43,443 bases of DNA from Luteimonas salinisoli (GCF_013425525.1 NZ_JACCKA010000047.1:1-43443); one strand, 5' to 3'. Counted from the stretch's first letter, positions 17,240-26,406 are shown. Notes: generated from the sequence alone by a model not told the origin. Made by a program: numbers and translations.

Positions 17240-19834
17240 TCAGCGCGCCTTCCGCAACGCCGTGCCGTGCGCCAGCCCGGCACCGAGCTGGTGGGCGAAC
17301 GCATCGGCCGACAGTCCCGGTGCGAACAGGAAGCCCTGGCCCACCGGCACGCCGAGCTCGAGCAGGAACCGGCGCTGCGGCTCGGACTCGACGCCCTCGG
17401 CCACCAGGCCCAGCCCGAGGCTGCGGGCGATGCCCGCGATCGCCTGGCACACCGCGACGTCGGAGTGGTTGCGCGGCACCCCCTCGACGAACAGCTGGCT
17501 GAGTTTCATGCCGTGGATCGGCAGCCGCCGCAGGTAGTTGAGCGCGCTATAGCCCTCGCCGAAATCGTCGATGGTCAGGACCACGCCCATCTCGCGCAGC
17601 TCGGCGAAGGTGCGCAGGGTATCGGGAGCGTCCTCGATCAACGCGCGCTCGGTGAACTCGAGCTCCAGCGCGGCCCCGGGCAGCCGGTACTCGTCGAGGA
17701 CCCCGCGCACGGTGCCGGCGAGGTCGTCGCCGAGGAACTGGCGGTAGGACACGTTGACGGCGACCCGGACGATGCCGAGACCGGCGTCGCGCCAGGCGGC
17801 GACCTGCTGGCAGGCCTCGCTGAGCACCCAGCGGCCGATCCTGACGATGTCGCCGGTAGTCTCGGCGTGGCCGATGAAGTGATCGGGGCGCATCTCGCCG
17901 AGCTGGTGGTTCTTCCAGCGGATCAGCGCCTCGGCGGCGACGATGCTGCCCTTGCGCATGTCGACCTGGGGCTGGTAGACCAGATGGAACTCGCCGTTGT
18001 CGACCGCGCGGCGCAGCTGCGTCTCCATGCGCAGCCGGTCGTCGCGCGACTGCGCCAGGGCGGGGCTGTAGGCCTGCCAGCCGTTGCGCACGCGGCGCTT
18101 GCTGTCGTACATGGCCGCATCGGCGCTCTGGATCACGGTCTGCGGGCGTTCGCCGTCCTCCGGGGCGCGGGCGATGCCGATGCTGGCGGTGACGTCGAAC
18201 TCCTCGCCCTCGTAGCCGAAGCTGCCCTCGAAGGCATCGAGGATGCGCTGGGCGATGCGCTCGGGCCGGCCCGGGTCGTCGGCCAGGCTGCACAGCACCA
18301 GGAACTCGTCGCCGCCGAAGCGCGCGATCAGTCCCTCCGGGCCGGCGGCCTGGACGATCCGCTGCGCGGCATGGCGCAGCAGTTCGTCGCCGGCGCCGTG
18401 GCCGAGCACGTCGTTGACCATCTTGAAACGGTCCAGGTCCAGGTAGAGCACCGCCAGCCGCGCCTGCGCCGGATCGTCCATCCGTGCGCCCATCTCGCCG
18501 AGGATCGCGTCGCGGTTGAGCAGGCCGGTGAGCGGATCGGTGCGCGCCTGCACCCGCAGCGTCTCCTCGGCCTGCTTGCGCTCGCTGATGTCCTGCAGGG
18601 TGCCGGTGATGCTGACGTTGGCGGACTCGTCGCTTTCCGGCTCGCCGATGATCCGCATCCACAGCATGCGTCCGTCGCTGCGCCGGCCCTGCAGTTCCAG
18701 GTCGATCGGCTGTTGCCGGTGCAGCGCCTGCTGCAGCGCATGGGCGAAGCGGGCGCGATCGCCCTCGCGCAGGCAGCGCAGCAGCGCGTCCATGGTCGCC
18801 GGCGGCTGCGGACGATCGAGGATGCGCGCGGCCTCGCCGGTCAGGTACAGGGCGTCGCGCCCCGCCTCCCATTCCCAGCCGCCGATGCGGGCCAGCGCCT
18901 GGGCGCGGGCGAACAGCGTGCTGTCGCGCTTGAGCCGGGTGACGTCGCTGAAGAGCGAGATCACCTGGTGGGGCCGGCAGCTGCCAGGTGCGAACAGCGG
19001 CACGGTGGTCACCGAGAGCCAGCGCAAGCGGCGCTCCGGCTTGTGGTAGAGCCCCAGCACCGTGCTCTGGGTCGCCTGGCCGGTGCGCAGCGAGCGCCGT
19101 ACCGGCAGCTCCTCCGGCGGCACCCGGCGTCCGGTCTCGTCGAGCACCGTCCATTTCTCCGGGGCCAGGTAGTCCGCCAGGCTGCGGTCGTCCTCCGCGC
19201 CGAGGATGCGCATCGCCGCGGCGTTGACCTGCAGCGGACGGTCGTCGGCGTCCTGCACCAGCACGCCCTTGTCGATCACCTCAAGCAGCTGGCCGTAGCG
19301 CGATTCGGCCTCGCGCCGCGCGCTGAGGTCGCGCGCCACCGCGACGATGCAGCGGCGCCCGTCGTGGACGAAGCCCGCCGAATGCACCTCCACCGGGAAC
19401 CTGCTGCCGTCGCCGCGCATGTTGGTGACCTCGACGACGTAGGTGCCGCCGCGGCGCAGCGTCTCCAGCACCGGTTGCAGGTGGTCCTCGGGCAGGTCGG
19501 GATTGAGCACTTCGATCGGCTGGCCGACGATCTCGCCGCGGCTGCGCCGGTAGGCGGCCATGCCGGCGCGGTTGAGGTCGAGCACGATGCCGCGCTCGTC
19601 GAGGATGCTCACCGGGTCGGGCACGGCATCGAACAGCGCGCGGTAGCGCGACTGGGAGGATTCGGCGTCCGCGGCGGCTCCGCGCAGGGCGGTGGCGGCG
19701 CTGGCGAGCAGGCGCCGCGCGGACGCCGGCAGGGCGTCGTCGCGGGAGGCCGCCTCGAGCGCCTCGGCGAGGGCGGCGGGGTCGCTGCCGGCATCCGCAG
19801 CGTCGGCGCGCGCGCCTGGTCCGCCGGCGTTCAT
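17240..19834 (-). CDS. PAS-PAS-PAS-GGDEF-EAL c-di-GMP protein
   Basis: Cytoplasmic c-di-GMP enzyme of 864 aa with no membrane segments. A helical N-terminus is followed by PAS domains at about 60-180, 180-310 and 315-440. The GGDEF domain starts at ARTDPLTGLLNR, with FGGDEF intact (GGDEF at 507-511) but no RxxD inhibitory site. The EAL domain has EALIRW at 635. The key EAL residues look present: Glu of EAL, the Asn of NVSYRQF, Glu of LEFTERALI, the DD of TIDDFGEGYS, Lys of GMKLSQLF, Glu of VAEGVE and the Gln of VGQGF. Both activities are therefore possible, with phosphodiesterase well supported. Its ATG overlaps the stop of the HMG-CoA lyase gene (ATGA), so it is translationally coupled to leucine catabolism. 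The signal sensed by the PAS domains is unknown. Confidence 0.93.
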   Translation of the reverse strand: MNAGGPGARADAADAGSDPAALAEALEAASRDDALPASARRLLASAATALRGAAADAESSQSRYRALFDAVPDPVSILDERGIVLDLNRAGMAAYRRSRGEIVGQPIEVLNPDLPEDHLQPVLETLRRGGTYVVEVTNMRGDGSRFPVEVHSAGFVHDGRRCIVAVARDLSARREAESRYGQLLEVIDKGVLVQDADDRPLQVNAAAMRILGAEDDRSLADYLAPEKWTVLDETGRRVPPEELPVRRSLRTGQATQSTVLGLYHKPERRLRWLSVTTVPLFAPGSCRPHQVISLFSDVTRLKRDSTLFARAQALARIGGWEWEAGRDALYLTGEAARILDRPQPPATMDALLRCLREGDRARFAHALQQALHRQQPIDLELQGRRSDGRMLWMRIIGEPESDESANVSITGTLQDISERKQAEETLRVQARTDPLTGLLNRDAILGEMGARMDDPAQARLAVLYLDLDRFKMVNDVLGHGAGDELLRHAAQRIVQAAGPEGLIARFGGDEFLVLCSLADDPGRPERIAQRILDAFEGSFGYEGEEFDVTASIGIARAPEDGERPQTVIQSADAAMYDSKRRVRNGWQAYSPALAQSRDDRLRMETQLRRAVDNGEFHLVYQPQVDMRKGSIVAAEALIRWKNHQLGEMRPDHFIGHAETTGDIVRIGRWVLSEACQQVAAWRDAGLGIVRVAVNVSYRQFLGDDLAGTVRGVLDEYRLPGAALELEFTERALIEDAPDTLRTFAELREMGVVLTIDDFGEGYSALNYLRRLPIHGMKLSQLFVEGVPRNHSDVAVCQAIAGIARSLGLGLVAEGVESEPQRRFLLELGVPVGQGFLFAPGLSADAFAHQLGAGLAHGTALRKAR

Positions 19835-20760
19835 CCCGCTGCCGCCCCGTCGCCGTCCGCCGCCGCGGCGGTGGCGCGGCCGACCCTGCTGCCGGTCTCG
19901 CGTCCGAGCAGCGACGCCAGCCAGCGCCCGGCGGCGGCCAGGGCTGCGAGGTCGACGCCGGTCCCCACGCCCATGCCGTGCAGCATGTAGACCAGGTCCT
20001 CGGTGGCCACGTTTCCGCTGGCGCCGCGCGCATAGGGGCAGCCGCCGGTGCCGGCAACGGCCGCGTCGACCACCGCTACCCCTTCCTCGAGGCAGGCGAG
20101 GACGTTGGCCAGGGCCTGGCCGTAGGTGTCGTGGAAGTGGACCGCCAGCGCGGACATCGGCACCTCGCCCGCGACCGCGCGCAGCATCGTCCGCGCCCTG
20201 GCCGGGGTGCCGACGCCGATCGTGTCGCCGAGCGAGACCTCGTAGCAGCCCATGGCGTGCAGCCGGCGGGCCACCCGCACCACGTCGGCCACCGCCACCT
20301 CGCCCTGGTACGGACAGCCGAGCACCGTGGAAACGTAGCCGCGCACGCGCACGCCGTCACCGGCCGCGCGCTCGAGCACCGGGGCGAAGCGCTGCAGGGA
20401 TTCGTCGATCGAGGCGTTCACGTTGCGGCGGTTGAAGGCTTCGGACGCTGCGGTGAAGACCGCGATCTCCTCGACGCCGACCGCGCGCGCGCGCGCGTAG
20501 CCCTGCTCGTTCGGGACCAGCACCGGGTAGGCCACCCCGGGACGGCGGGCGATCCCGGAGTAGACCTCCGCGGCATCGGCCAACTGCGGTACCCACTTCG
20601 GGCTGACGAAGCTGGTCGCCTCGACCGTCCGCAGCCCGGTGTCCGACAGGCGATCGACGAGCGCGATCTTGTCGGCGGTGGCGACCAGCGCCTTCTCGTT
20701 TTGCAGCCCGTCGCGCGGGCCGACCTCGACGATGCGCACGTCAGCGGGGTACTGGCTCAT
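19831..20760 (-). CDS. liuE: Hydroxymethylglutaryl-CoA lyase
   Basis: Cleaves 3-hydroxy-3-methylglutaryl-CoA to acetoacetate and acetyl-CoA, the last step of leucine degradation. TIM-barrel enzyme of the DRE/HMGL family, 309 aa. It shows VEVGPRDGLQNE (catalytic Arg and Asp), EATSFVSPKWVPQ, the metal-binding HFHDTYGQ (HxH) and the C-terminal glycine loop GTGGCPYARGASGNVATED with the active-site Cys. The start at MSQYPADV was chosen for family fit; the open frame extends 44 codons further over non-conserved Arg/Pro-rich sequence. A Gly/Ala tail beyond about residue 285 is not part of the core fold. The next gene upstream is the biotin-carboxylase subunit, 244 bp away; downstream is the coupled c-di-GMP gene. 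Confidence 0.96.
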   Translation of the reverse strand: MSQYPADVRIVEVGPRDGLQNEKALVATADKIALVDRLSDTGLRTVEATSFVSPKWVPQLADAAEVYSGIARRPGVAYPVLVPNEQGYARARAVGVEEIAVFTAASEAFNRRNVNASIDESLQRFAPVLERAAGDGVRVRGYVSTVLGCPYQGEVAVADVVRVARRLHAMGCYEVSLGDTIGVGTPARARTMLRAVAGEVPMSALAVHFHDTYGQALANVLACLEEGVAVVDAAVAGTGGCPYARGASGNVATEDLVYMLHGMGVGTGVDLAALAAAGRWLASLLGRETGSRVGRATAAAADGDGAAAG

Positions 20761-21004
20761 GGCGTCCTGCGGTAGTCGTGGGGAACGCGGATCGGGGGAG
20801 GCCGGCCGCCGGCCCCGTCCCCGAGGGTACCGGTTCCGGTCGCCGGGTTTCAGTGGCGCCGGTCCGGGACCCGGCCAGCCGCACTCGGCCATCCGCGGCC
20901 GCCTGCCGGATCGTGCTTCCCGGGGCGCCCGGTCCGGACCGTGCCGCCGGACATGAAGCCACGCGAGACGGGCGCGCGACCGGCCGTCCCGCCTCGCCTT
21001 GCCC

Positions 21005-23011
21005 TCAGTCTTCCGGTTCCAGGGTCACCAGCACGGCGTCGCCCTCGACGAACTCGCCGGCGCTCGCGCGCACCTCGGCGACCGTGCCCGCGCGCGGCGC
21101 GCGCAGGGTCAGCTCCATCTTCATCGCTTCCATCACCAGCAGGGTCTGCCCCTCGGCGACCACCGCGCCGGGCGTCGCCTCCACCAGCACCACGCGACCC
21201 GGCATCGGCGCGGCGACGCGGTCGCTGCCGCCGGCAGCGTCTCCGGCCTCGAAGCGGAATGCCGGCAGCCGCTCGAAGGCCAGCCGCCCGGCGCGGTCGT
21301 GGACGGTCACGCTGCCGCCGTCGACCTGCGCGCGCAACAGGTGGGAGCGGCCGTCGACGCGCAGCGAGAGCGATTCGCCGCGCAGCCGCGCGCCCTCGAT
21401 CCGCAGCGGCTCCGTTCCGGCGCCGCGCAGCCGGTAGTCGCCGCCGGTGCCGGACGCGTGCAGCTCCAGGCGTCGGCCGTCCTGCTGCAGCACCAGCAGG
21501 CGCTCGCCGGCGTGGCCGAGGCGCCAGCCGTCGGCGATCGCCCAGGGCGAGTCCGGTTCGGGAGAGGCCGCAGCGCCGCGCCGCGCCCGGGCCTCCTCGT
21601 GCAGCAGGGTGGCCGCGGCCGCGGCGGCGACCCGCACCTCGCCGGGCGGCGCCGGTGGCGCCAGCACCCGGTCGAGGTGGCGGTCGAGGTAGCCGGTGTC
21701 GATGCGCCCCTCGACGACCTCCGGATGGCGCACCAGGCGCTCCAGGAAGGCGATGTTCGATTTCGGGCCGGCGATGGCGCAGCCCGCCAGCGCCTCGCGC
21801 AGGCGGGCGAGGGCGCGCGGACGGTCGAGGTCGTGGACGATCAGCTTGGCGATCATCGGGTCGTAGAAGATCGTCACCGTGTCGCCTTCGACCACGCCGG
21901 CGTCGACCCGCACGTGCGCCGACGGTTGCGGCAGGCGCAGGCGCTGCAGCCGCCCCGAGGCGGGCAGGAAGCCGGCGTCCGGGTCCTCGGCGTACAGGCG
22001 CACCTCGATCGCGTGCCCCTGCTGCCGCACGTCGTCCTGCGCCAGCGGCAGCGTTTCGCCCGCCGCCACCCGCAACTGCCATTCCACCAGGTCCAGGCCG
22101 GTGACCATCTCGGTGACCGGGTGCTCCACCTGCAGCCGGGTGTTGATCTCCATGAAGTAGAACTCGCCGCCCGGGTCGACGATGAACTCCACGGTCCCGG
22201 CGTTGGCGTAGTCGATGGCGCGCGCCGCCAGCACAGCCGCCTCGCCCATGCGCGCGCGCAGCTGCGGGGTGAGGAAGGGGGAGGGCGATTCCTCCAGCAC
22301 CTTCTGGTAGCGGCGCTGCGCCGAGCACTCGCGCTCGTTGAGGTGGATGATGTTGCCGTGGCGGTCGCCGAACACCTGGATCTCGATGTGGCGCGGCCGT
22401 TCGATGTAGCGTTCCAGCAGCACGCGGTCGCGGCCGAAGGCGCTGCCGGCCTCGCGCTGGCAGCTTTCCAGCGCCGGCAGGAATTGCTCCGCCGAACGCA
22501 CCACGCGCATGCCCTTGCCGCCGCCGCCGTGCGCCGCCTTGATCATCAGCGGCCAGCCGATGCGCCCGGCTTCGCGGAGCAGCGCATCCGGGGCCTGCTC
22601 GGTCCCGGTGTAGCCGGGCACCACCGGCACGCCGGCAGCCTGCATCAACTCCTTGGCTCCGGCCTTGCTGCCCATCTTCCGCATCGATGCCGCGGACGGG
22701 CCGACGAAGGCGATGCCGGCGGCCTCGATCGCTTCGGCGAAATCGGCGTTCTCGCTGAGGAAGCCGTAGCCGGGGTGGATCGCCCCGGCGCCGCTGCGCC
22801 GCGCCGCCTCGACGATGGCGTCGCCGCGCAGGTAGCTGTCCTGCGGCCGCGGACCGCCGACGGGCCAGGCTTCGTCCGCCAGGCGGACGTGCTGCGCGTC
22901 GGCGTCGGCCTCCGAGAACACCGCCACCGTGGCGATGCCGAGACGGCGCGCGGTGCGGATCACCCGGCAGGCGATTTCCCCGCGGTTGGCGATGAGGAGC
23001 TTGTCGAACAT
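21005..23011 (-). CDS. liuD: Methylcrotonyl-CoA carboxylase, biotin carboxylase/BCCP subunit
   Basis: Alpha subunit of 3-methylcrotonyl-CoA carboxylase, which charges biotin with CO2 using ATP and presents it to the beta subunit. 668 aa. The biotin carboxylase domain (1 to about 445) has LLIANRGEIACRVIRT, the ATP-grasp loop GGGGKGMRVV, EINTRLQVEHPVTE and the conserved RYQKVLEE segment. A middle BT-type domain follows (about 480-585), then a C-terminal biotinyl domain with EAMKMEL, the biotinylated lysine being Lys631. Size and tail fit the MccA/LiuD class rather than AccC of fatty-acid synthesis. Neighbours are the methylglutaconyl-CoA hydratase (98 bp upstream) and HMG-CoA lyase. Its beta subunit is probably the one at 27735-29348. 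Confidence 0.94.
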   Translation of the reverse strand: MFDKLLIANRGEIACRVIRTARRLGIATVAVFSEADADAQHVRLADEAWPVGGPRPQDSYLRGDAIVEAARRSGAGAIHPGYGFLSENADFAEAIEAAGIAFVGPSAASMRKMGSKAGAKELMQAAGVPVVPGYTGTEQAPDALLREAGRIGWPLMIKAAHGGGGKGMRVVRSAEQFLPALESCQREAGSAFGRDRVLLERYIERPRHIEIQVFGDRHGNIIHLNERECSAQRRYQKVLEESPSPFLTPQLRARMGEAAVLAARAIDYANAGTVEFIVDPGGEFYFMEINTRLQVEHPVTEMVTGLDLVEWQLRVAAGETLPLAQDDVRQQGHAIEVRLYAEDPDAGFLPASGRLQRLRLPQPSAHVRVDAGVVEGDTVTIFYDPMIAKLIVHDLDRPRALARLREALAGCAIAGPKSNIAFLERLVRHPEVVEGRIDTGYLDRHLDRVLAPPAPPGEVRVAAAAAATLLHEEARARRGAAASPEPDSPWAIADGWRLGHAGERLLVLQQDGRRLELHASGTGGDYRLRGAGTEPLRIEGARLRGESLSLRVDGRSHLLRAQVDGGSVTVHDRAGRLAFERLPAFRFEAGDAAGGSDRVAAPMPGRVVLVEATPGAVVAEGQTLLVMEAMKMELTLRAPRAGTVAEVRASAGEFVEGDAVLVTLEPED

Positions 23012-23109
23012 TCGCTGCTACTCCGGCGCGTGGCGGATGGCCGCGACACTGGGGCCACCCGGGTCGAGGGCGAACGCACCGCGGCTGGCATCGATGCGGT
23101 CGGGGCCGC

Positions 23110-23898
23110 TCACGAGGCGGGCGCCCAGGCCGGCGGCCGCTTGTCGAGGAAGGCGGTCAGGCCCTCCTGGCCTTCCGGGGAAGCCCGCATGGCGGCGATC
23201 AGGTCGGCGGTGGCGCCGTCCAGCGCATCGCGGTCGCCCTGCGGCACCACCGCGCGCACCAGGGCCTTGGCCTGCGCCGAGGCCACCGGTCCGGCCCTGA
23301 GCAGCAGGCCCACCTGGCGCTCGACCGCGGCGTCCAGCGCGTCGGCGGCGACCACCTCGTGCAGCAGGCCGATGCGCAGCGCCTCCGGCGCCGCGAAGAC
23401 CTCGGCCGTGGCGAAGTAGCGCCGGGCGTTGCGCGCTCCGATCGCGGCGATGACGTAGGGCGAGATCACCGCCGGCAGCAGGCCCAGGCGCGCCTCGGTC
23501 AGGCCGAACTTCGCGTCCTCGGCGGCGATGGCGACGTCGCAGCAGGCGACCAGGCCGACGCCGCCGCCGAAGGCGGCGCCGTGGACGCGGGCGATGGTGG
23601 GCTTGGGCAACTGGTCGAGGGTGCGCATCAGCCGCGCGAGGGCGAGCGCGTCCTCGCGGTTCTCGTCGGCGTCGGCGGCGGCCATCGAGCGCATCCAGTT
23701 GAGGTCGGCGCCGGCCGAGAAGGAGTCGCCGGCGCCCTCGAGCACCACGACCCGCACGTCCTGGTCGCTGCCGAGCTCGGCCAGGCGCGCAGTTAGCGTG
23801 GCGATCAGGCCCGCGTCGAAGGCGTTGTGGACCCCGGGGCGGTTCAGGCGCAGGCGCGCGACGGCGCCGGCGCGTTGCAGCTGCAGGGCATCGGACAT
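23110..23898 (-). CDS. liuC: Methylglutaconyl-CoA hydratase (enoyl-CoA hydratase family)
   Basis: Crotonase-fold protein of 262 aa, predicted to hydrate 3-methylglutaconyl-CoA to HMG-CoA between the carboxylase and lyase steps. Oxyanion-hole segments are FSAGADLNWM (about residue 70) and HGAAFGGGVGLVA (about 110). The LGLLPAVISPYV sequence is characteristic of the LiuC/AUH group and not of general FadB-type hydratases. The start at MSDALQ is favoured because the longer frame enters the upstream regulatory region shared with feoA. It is divergent from feoA, 116 bp apart, and is the first gene of the liuC-liuD-liuE run on the minus strand. Confidence 0.93.
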   Translation of the reverse strand: MSDALQLQRAGAVARLRLNRPGVHNAFDAGLIATLTARLAELGSDQDVRVVVLEGAGDSFSAGADLNWMRSMAAADADENREDALALARLMRTLDQLPKPTIARVHGAAFGGGVGLVACCDVAIAAEDAKFGLTEARLGLLPAVISPYVIAAIGARNARRYFATAEVFAAPEALRIGLLHEVVAADALDAAVERQVGLLLRAGPVASAQAKALVRAVVPQGDRDALDGATADLIAAMRASPEGQEGLTAFLDKRPPAWAPAS

Positions 23899-23983
23899 TG
23901 CGTCGGATCCGGTGAACGGGCCCCGCATGATAGCGGCTGCGCCGACGGCGCCAGGGGCATACACCGCGGCGCCGCGAAGGTAG

Positions 23984-24002
23984 AATGAGAACAATTAGCA
24001 TT
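23984..24002 (+). promoter_or_regulatory. Fur-like box upstream of feoA
   Basis: AATGAGAACAATTAGCATT is an imperfect palindrome with two AATGAGAA/NATWAT-type half-sites and resembles proteobacterial Fur boxes. It overlaps a TAGAAT -10-like hexamer (23981-23986), 13 bp before the preferred GTG start of feoA, the expected place for iron-dependent repression. It also lies in the divergent gap with liuC. Confidence 0.65.
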
Positions 24003-24014
24003 CAGGGCGACATC

Positions 24015-24263
24015 GTGAGACTTTCCGAGCTGCCGCGGGGCGCATCCGCCCGCGTCGAACGGGTCGAAGACCGGGCGCCGGGCGATCCCATCGCCCGGCG
24101 CCTGCGCGAACTCGGCTTCATCGCCGGCGAGGCGGTGCGGATCACCGCGGCCGGTCCGTTCGGGGCCGAGCCGCTGCTGGTGCAGATCGGCTTCACCCGC
24201 TTCGCGCTGCGCCGCGCCGAGGCGGCGCGGGTGTTGCTGGACGCGCGGGACCGCGCGGCATGA
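24015..24263 (+). CDS. feoA: Ferrous iron transport protein A
   Basis: Small cytoplasmic SH3-like protein that supports FeoB-dependent Fe(II) uptake. 82 aa from the preferred GTG at 24015. It has the family pattern LRELGFIAGEAVRIT and PLLVQIGFTRFALRRAEAARV. An ATG at 23985 is in frame but lies inside the Fur-like box and would add ten residues; the GTG has an AGGGCG ribosome-binding sequence about 8 bases upstream and gives the normal FeoA length. Its TGA overlaps the feoB ATG (ATGA). The operon is oriented against its catabolic neighbours. Confidence 0.92.
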   Translation: MRLSELPRGASARVERVEDRAPGDPIARRLRELGFIAGEAVRITAAGPFGAEPLLVQIGFTRFALRRAEAARVLLDARDRAA

Positions 24264-26149
24264 GCGGGCAGGTCGAGGTGCCGCGCCTGGCGCTGGTCGG
24301 CAGCCCGAACTGCGGCAAGACCGCGCTGTTCAACCGCCTCACCGGCAGCCGGCAGAAGGTGGCCAACTACGCCGGGGTCACGGTCGAGCGCAAGGAGGGC
24401 CGGCTGGTGGCGCCCTCGGGCCGGCGCTACGCGCTGCTCGACCTGCCCGGCGCCTACAGCCTCACCCCCTCCAGCCTGGACGAGGCGATCACCCGCGACC
24501 TGTGCCGCGGCCACTATCCAGGCGAGCCCGCTCCCGACGTGATGGTGTGCGTGGTGGACGCCACCAACCTGCGCCTGCACCTGCGCTTCGTGCTCGAACT
24601 GCGGCGGCTGGGGCGGCCGATGGTGGTGGCGCTCAACATGGCCGACGTGGCGGCCCGGCGCGGCATCCGTATCGACCGCGAGCGCCTGGAGCGGGAGCTG
24701 GGCCTGCCGGTGGTGGAAACGGTCGCGGTGCGCCGCCAAGGCGCCCGGGCCCTGGTGGAACGGATCGAGGCGCTGGTCGACGCCCCGCCCCAGGCCGGTC
24801 GGGCAGGCCCGGCCGCCGCAGTGGCAGGGCCGGAGCCCGGCGACGACGCGGCGCTGCACGCCGAGACCCGGCGCCTGCTCGATGTCGCGGTGCGGATGCC
24901 CTCCAGCACCGACCGGATCGACGACGCACTGGACCGCTGGCTCCTGCACCCGGTGGCCGGCCTGCTGACCCTGGCGGCGGTGATGTTCCTGATCTTCCAG
25001 GCGGTCTATGCCTGGGCCACGCCGATGATGGACGCCATCGACGCCGGCACCGGCTGGCTGGCCGCCTGGGTGGGCGCGACCCTGCCGGAAGGCCCGCTGG
25101 CGAGCCTGCTCGCCGACGGCATCATCGCCGGCCTGGGCAGCGTGATCATCTTCCTGCCGCAGATCCTCATCCTGTTCGCCTTCATCCTGGCGCTGGAGGA
25201 GTCCGGCTACCTGCCGCGCGCGGCATTCCTGCTCGACCGGACGATGGCCGCGGCCGGCCTGTCCGGGCGTTCCTTCATCCCGCTGCTGTCGAGCTTCGCC
25301 TGCGCGATCCCCGGCATCATGGCGACGCGTTCGATCCAGGATCCGCGCGACCGCATCGCCACGATCATGGTGGCGCCGCTGATGACCTGTTCGGCGCGGC
25401 TGCCGGTGTACGCGCTGCTGATCGGGGCGTTCATCCCACAGCAACAAGTGGGCGGGGTGTTCAACCTGCAGGGCCTGGTGCTGTTCGCGCTGTACATGGC
25501 CGGGATCCTCAGCGCCCTGGCGGTGTCGTTCGTGATGAAGAAGTGGCGCCGCGCCGGCGGCGAGCACATGTTGATGCTGGAGCTGCCCTCGTACCGGCTG
25601 CCGCATCCGCGGGACCTGGCGATCGGGCTGTACGAACGGGGGATGATCTTCCTGCGCCGGGTCGGCGGCATCATCCTGGCGCTGACCGTGCTGTTGTGGT
25701 TCCTGCTCTCGTTCCCCGGAGCGCCGGAGGGCGCGACGGGTCCGGCGATCGACTACAGCTTCGCCGGCCGCCTCGGCCATGCCATGACCGGGCTGTTCGC
25801 GCCGCTCGGCTTCAACTGGCAGATCTGCATCGCGCTGATCCCTGGGCTGGCCGCGCGCGAGGTCGCGGTGTCGTCGCTGGCCACCGTGTACGCGCTGTCC
25901 GCCGCGGACGACGATGCCGCGGCCCAGGCGCTGACGCCTCTGATCAGCGACGGCTGGTCGCTCGCCACCGCGTTGTCGCTGCTGGTCTGGTTCGTGTACG
26001 CGCCGCAGTGCATCTCCACCTGGGCCACGATCCGCCGAGAAACCAACTCGTGGCGGACGATGGCGATCAGCGCCGGCTACCTGTTCGCGCTCGCCTATCT
26101 CGCCTCGCTGGTCACCTACCAGGTGGCGGTGCTGCTGGGGGCGGGGTAG
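24260..26149 (+). CDS. feoB: Ferrous iron transporter FeoB
   Basis: Inner-membrane Fe(II) permease with an N-terminal GTPase. 629 aa, somewhat shorter than E. coli FeoB (773 aa). G motifs: GSPNCGKTAL (G1, about 14-23), the switch region YAGVTVERKEG, DLPGAYSL (G3) and ALNMAD (G4). A helical domain follows, then a membrane part from about residue 225 with the two gate repeats (SFACAIPGIMATRSI and the APLMTCSARLPVY segment) and the late APQCISTWATI segment near the C-terminus, making about eight membrane helices. Regulation is expected through the Fur-like box upstream. It is coupled to feoA, and a small Cys-tailed protein starts 5 bp after its stop. Confidence 0.97.
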   Translation: MSGQVEVPRLALVGSPNCGKTALFNRLTGSRQKVANYAGVTVERKEGRLVAPSGRRYALLDLPGAYSLTPSSLDEAITRDLCRGHYPGEPAPDVMVCVVDATNLRLHLRFVLELRRLGRPMVVALNMADVAARRGIRIDRERLERELGLPVVETVAVRRQGARALVERIEALVDAPPQAGRAGPAAAVAGPEPGDDAALHAETRRLLDVAVRMPSSTDRIDDALDRWLLHPVAGLLTLAAVMFLIFQAVYAWATPMMDAIDAGTGWLAAWVGATLPEGPLASLLADGIIAGLGSVIIFLPQILILFAFILALEESGYLPRAAFLLDRTMAAAGLSGRSFIPLLSSFACAIPGIMATRSIQDPRDRIATIMVAPLMTCSARLPVYALLIGAFIPQQQVGGVFNLQGLVLFALYMAGILSALAVSFVMKKWRRAGGEHMLMLELPSYRLPHPRDLAIGLYERGMIFLRRVGGIILALTVLLWFLLSFPGAPEGATGPAIDYSFAGRLGHAMTGLFAPLGFNWQICIALIPGLAAREVAVSSLATVYALSAADDDAAAQALTPLISDGWSLATALSLLVWFVYAPQCISTWATIRRETNSWRTMAISAGYLFALAYLASLVTYQVAVLLGAG

Positions 26150-26154
26150 CCGCG

Positions 26155-26406
26155 ATGGACGCGTCGACCGTCCTGCAACACGCCGCGGTCGCGCTGGCGG
26201 TCGCGTCGAGCGCCTGGGTGGTACTGGCGAAACAGGTACCAGGCACCGCGCGTCGACTGCGAGCCGCGGCCGCGCTCGCGGTGTTGCGCCATAGTCGCGC
26301 GCCCTGGTCGCGGGCGCTGGGCAGGCGCATCGCCCCGGCGGCAGCGCGGGCGGGCGACGCCTGCGGCGGTTGCGACGGTTGCGGGCCGGGCGACGCGCAG
26401 CGTTGA
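26155..26406 (+). CDS. Small membrane protein with Cys-rich tail, FeoC-like position
   Basis: Predicted 83-aa protein beginning 5 bp after feoB. A single N-terminal membrane helix (about residues 8-24, AAVALAVASSAWVVLA) is followed by a basic segment and a C-terminal CGGCDGCG cluster (three Cys). Position and layout match the small FeoB-associated Cys-rich proteins seen after feoB in many bacteria (and DUF6587-like proteins in xanthomonads, from memory). Winged-helix FeoC homology is not visible. A role in iron handling or in sensing by the Feo complex is inference. It would be missed by gene callers with a length cut-off, but its spacing and Cys motif support it. Confidence 0.72.
   Translation: MDASTVLQHAAVALAVASSAWVVLAKQVPGTARRLRAAAALAVLRHSRAPWSRALGRRIAPAAARAGDACGGCDGCGPGDAQR

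Noticed and set aside
23985..24014. Upstream ATG start for feoA
   Set aside because: It lies inside the Fur-like box and overlaps a -10-like hexamer; the GTG at 24015 has a ribosome-binding sequence and gives the usual FeoA length.
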